Shown here piece by piece: positions 4,530 through 5,558 of a stretch of DNA of 5,558 nt (the stretch's first letter is position 1; the number at the start of each line of letters is the position of its first letter). The position numbers and the translations under genes are program-made. The notes below the pieces were generated by a model that was given only the letters and a program-made list of their open reading frames with translations, ran no database searches and was not told where the DNA came from. Source of the DNA: Pseudonocardia sp. (GTDB taxonomy: Bacteria; Actinomycetota; Actinomycetes; Mycobacteriales; Pseudonocardiaceae); the NCBI GenBank assembly GCA_030453005.1, contig JAKDLE010000228.1, forward strand, positions 1 to 5,558. Reading direction: 5' to 3'.

Positions 4530-5309
4530 ATGACCGACAGCACGACCACCCCCGCAGCCGCCCCACGGGTGGCCGTCGTGACCGGAGCGGCGCGCGGCCT
4601 CGGAGCCGCCACGGCGCTGCGGCTGGCCCGCGACGGCATGGCGGTCGCGGTGCTCGACCTGGAGGAGTCGGCGGCGGCGGGGTGCGTCGAGGCGATCGCC
4701 GCCGAGGGCGGCCGCGCGATGGCGGTGGGCGCCGACGTGGCGGACGCGGCGGCCGTCGACGCGGCGGTCGCGCGGGTCGCCCACGAGCTGGGTGCGCCGA
4801 CCGTGCTGGTCAACAACGCCGGGATCACCCGCGACAACCTGCTGTTCAAGATGACCGAGCTCGACTGGGACACCGTCATGGGCGTGCACCTGCGCGGGTC
4901 GTTCCTGATGAGCAGGGCCGTGCAGCGACACATGGTGGCCGCCAAGTGGGGCCGGATCGTGAACCTGTCGTCGACCTCGGCACTGGGCAACCGCGGCCAG
5001 GCCAACTACTCCACCGCCAAGGCGGGCCTGCAGGGGTTCACCAAGACGCTCGCGATCGAGTTGGGCCGCTTCGGTGTCACCGCCAACTGCATCGCGCCCG
5101 GGTTCATCGTCAGCGAGATGACGAAGGCGACGGCGGAGCGCATCGGGGAGGACTGGGAGACCTACGTCGCCGCCCGCGCCGCGCAGATCCCGGTGGCGCG
5201 CGCCGGGGTGCCCGAGGACATCGCGCACACGGTGTCGTTCCTCGTCAGCGAGGGGGCGGGTTTCGTCTCCGGTCAGGTCCTCTACGTCGCGGGCGGCCCG
5301 AAGTCCTGA
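4530..5309 (+). CDS. fabG: FabG-type short-chain dehydrogenase/reductase
   Basis: A 259-residue classical SDR, most like 3-oxoacyl-ACP reductase FabG, which reduces beta-ketoacyl groups with NAD(P)H; relatives act on acyl-CoA or other ketones. Visible motifs: TGAARGLG (18-25) for cofactor binding; Asp43 at the end of strand 2 (VLDLEE), which often favours NAD(H); GADV (68-71); NNAGIT (95-100); NLSSTSALG (145-153) with the catalytic Ser at 147 by spacing; YSTAK (160-164) with Tyr160 and Lys164; and IAPGFI (188-193). The segment normally holding the catalytic-tetrad Asn reads VHLRGSF, with His120 in that place, as in some MFE-2/17beta-HSD4-type SDRs. The start is well defined: ATG at 4530 with GAGGAG at 4517-4522. 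The gene is divergent from the ArfA-like operon and stands alone, with no fatty-acid or PHA genes visible, so the exact substrate is open and the fabG symbol is family-level. Confidence 0.88.
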   Translation: MTDSTTTPAAAPRVAVVTGAARGLGAATALRLARDGMAVAVLDLEESAAAGCVEAIAAEGGRAMAVGADVADAAAVDAAVARVAHELGAPTVLVNNAGITRDNLLFKMTELDWDTVMGVHLRGSFLMSRAVQRHMVAAKWGRIVNLSSTSALGNRGQANYSTAKAGLQGFTKTLAIELGRFGVTANCIAPGFIVSEMTKATAERIGEDWETYVAARAAQIPVARAGVPEDIAHTVSFLVSEGAGFVSGQVLYVAGGPKS

Positions 5310-5507
5310 CCTCGCGCGCTTCGTCCTCCGGCGGCCGCCGCGCAGGCTCCGCCGATCTCCTCTCGCCGTCGTGGGACTCGCCGCTGCCGGGAAGTGGGTC
5401 CACGAACGCATCCTGGAGGTCGCCCACCGCGGCATCTCAGGGAGGCCTGGCCATCTCACCGGGCCGGCTCGAGCCCGGCGGCGGACGATCATCAACGCCG
5501 GCTCCGT
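5310..5507. other. Convergent intergenic region with weak hairpin
   Basis: These 198 bases lie between the dehydrogenase stop and the stop of a minus-strand gene at the window edge. A 6-bp stem, CCGGGC (5459-5464) and GCCCGG (5473-5478), flanks an 8-base loop. It overlaps the 10-bp palindrome GGCTCGAGCC (5466-5475) and may help terminate one or both genes. Open frames exist on both strands but none has a start, ribosome binding site or recognisable motif that I would defend. Confidence 0.3.
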
Positions 5508-5558
5508 TCAGAACGGCGGTTCGTCGGGAAGGTCCGACGCCGGGGGTGGTGGGCGTGG
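5508..5558 (-). CDS. C-terminal end of a gene, SSB-like acidic tail (partial)
   Basis: Only the last 16 codons and the TGA (5508-5510) lie in the window. They read PRPPPPASDLPDEPPF. A proline-rich linker followed by an acidic tip ending in Pro-Pro-Phe is typical of bacterial single-stranded DNA-binding proteins. In those proteins the tip recruits replication and repair partners, and DEPPF endings are common in actinobacteria. Other actinobacterial proteins can end similarly, such as some HNH-endonuclease/DUF222 proteins, so this is a candidate only. It converges on the dehydrogenase gene. Confidence 0.4.
   Translation of the reverse strand, partial: PRPPPPASDLPDEPPF

Noticed and set aside
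5370..5440. A possible coding remnant on the plus strand (VVGLAAAGKWVHERILEVA)
   Set aside because: It looks protein-like, but the opposite strand also has an open, high-GC3 frame. No start, ribosome binding site or recognised family supports either.

Overview
The window is very GC-rich DNA with strong G/C third-position bias, GTG starts and short intergenic gaps. This points to a high-GC actinobacterium. The gene set (an ArfA/OmpATb-like locus, an AbrB-type membrane protein remnant, an actinobacterial class I methyltransferase) would suit Pseudonocardiales or a related mycolata-like group, but the genus is an inference.

Left part (1-1940). A 17-bp tandem array opens the window, followed by a diverged duplicated segment and an intact class I SAM-dependent methyltransferase on the minus strand. 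Next comes a decayed locus. The 3' half of an AbrB-family membrane protein gene (minus strand, one frameshift) and the 3' part of a class II aldolase/adducin-family gene (plus strand, an internal deletion of roughly 90 codons plus a second frameshift) point away from each other. Both have lost their 5' ends at the same place, near 1605-1620. The simplest reading is one deletion that removed the divergent promoter region and both gene starts. The methyltransferase start overlaps the stop of the AbrB remnant, so it was probably translationally coupled to a gene that is now broken.

Middle part (1938-2956). A small four-segment membrane protein of unknown function (minus) is divergent from a SnoaL-like/ester-cyclase-fold protein (plus). 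The SnoaL gene converges on the next operon with only 10 bp between stop codons, and a perfect hairpin spans its stop.

Right part (2967-5309). A three-gene minus-strand operon encodes, in order, a BON+OmpA-domain membrane-anchored protein, a 51-residue single-pass protein, and a 168-residue single-pass protein with a low-complexity Ala/Gly/Pro tail. This matches the layout of the mycobacterial arfA-arfB-arfC (ompATb) operon. A FabG-type short-chain dehydrogenase is transcribed divergently from it. At the right edge the last 16 codons of a minus-strand gene end in Asp-Glu-Pro-Pro-Phe, which resembles the C-terminal tip of actinobacterial single-stranded DNA-binding proteins.

I found no RNA genes, CRISPR arrays, transposases or recognisable novel defence system. 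The points most worth following up are the double-truncation scar with its two pseudogenes, and the arfABC-like operon, whose OmpA domain appears to lack the usual peptidoglycan-binding aspartate.
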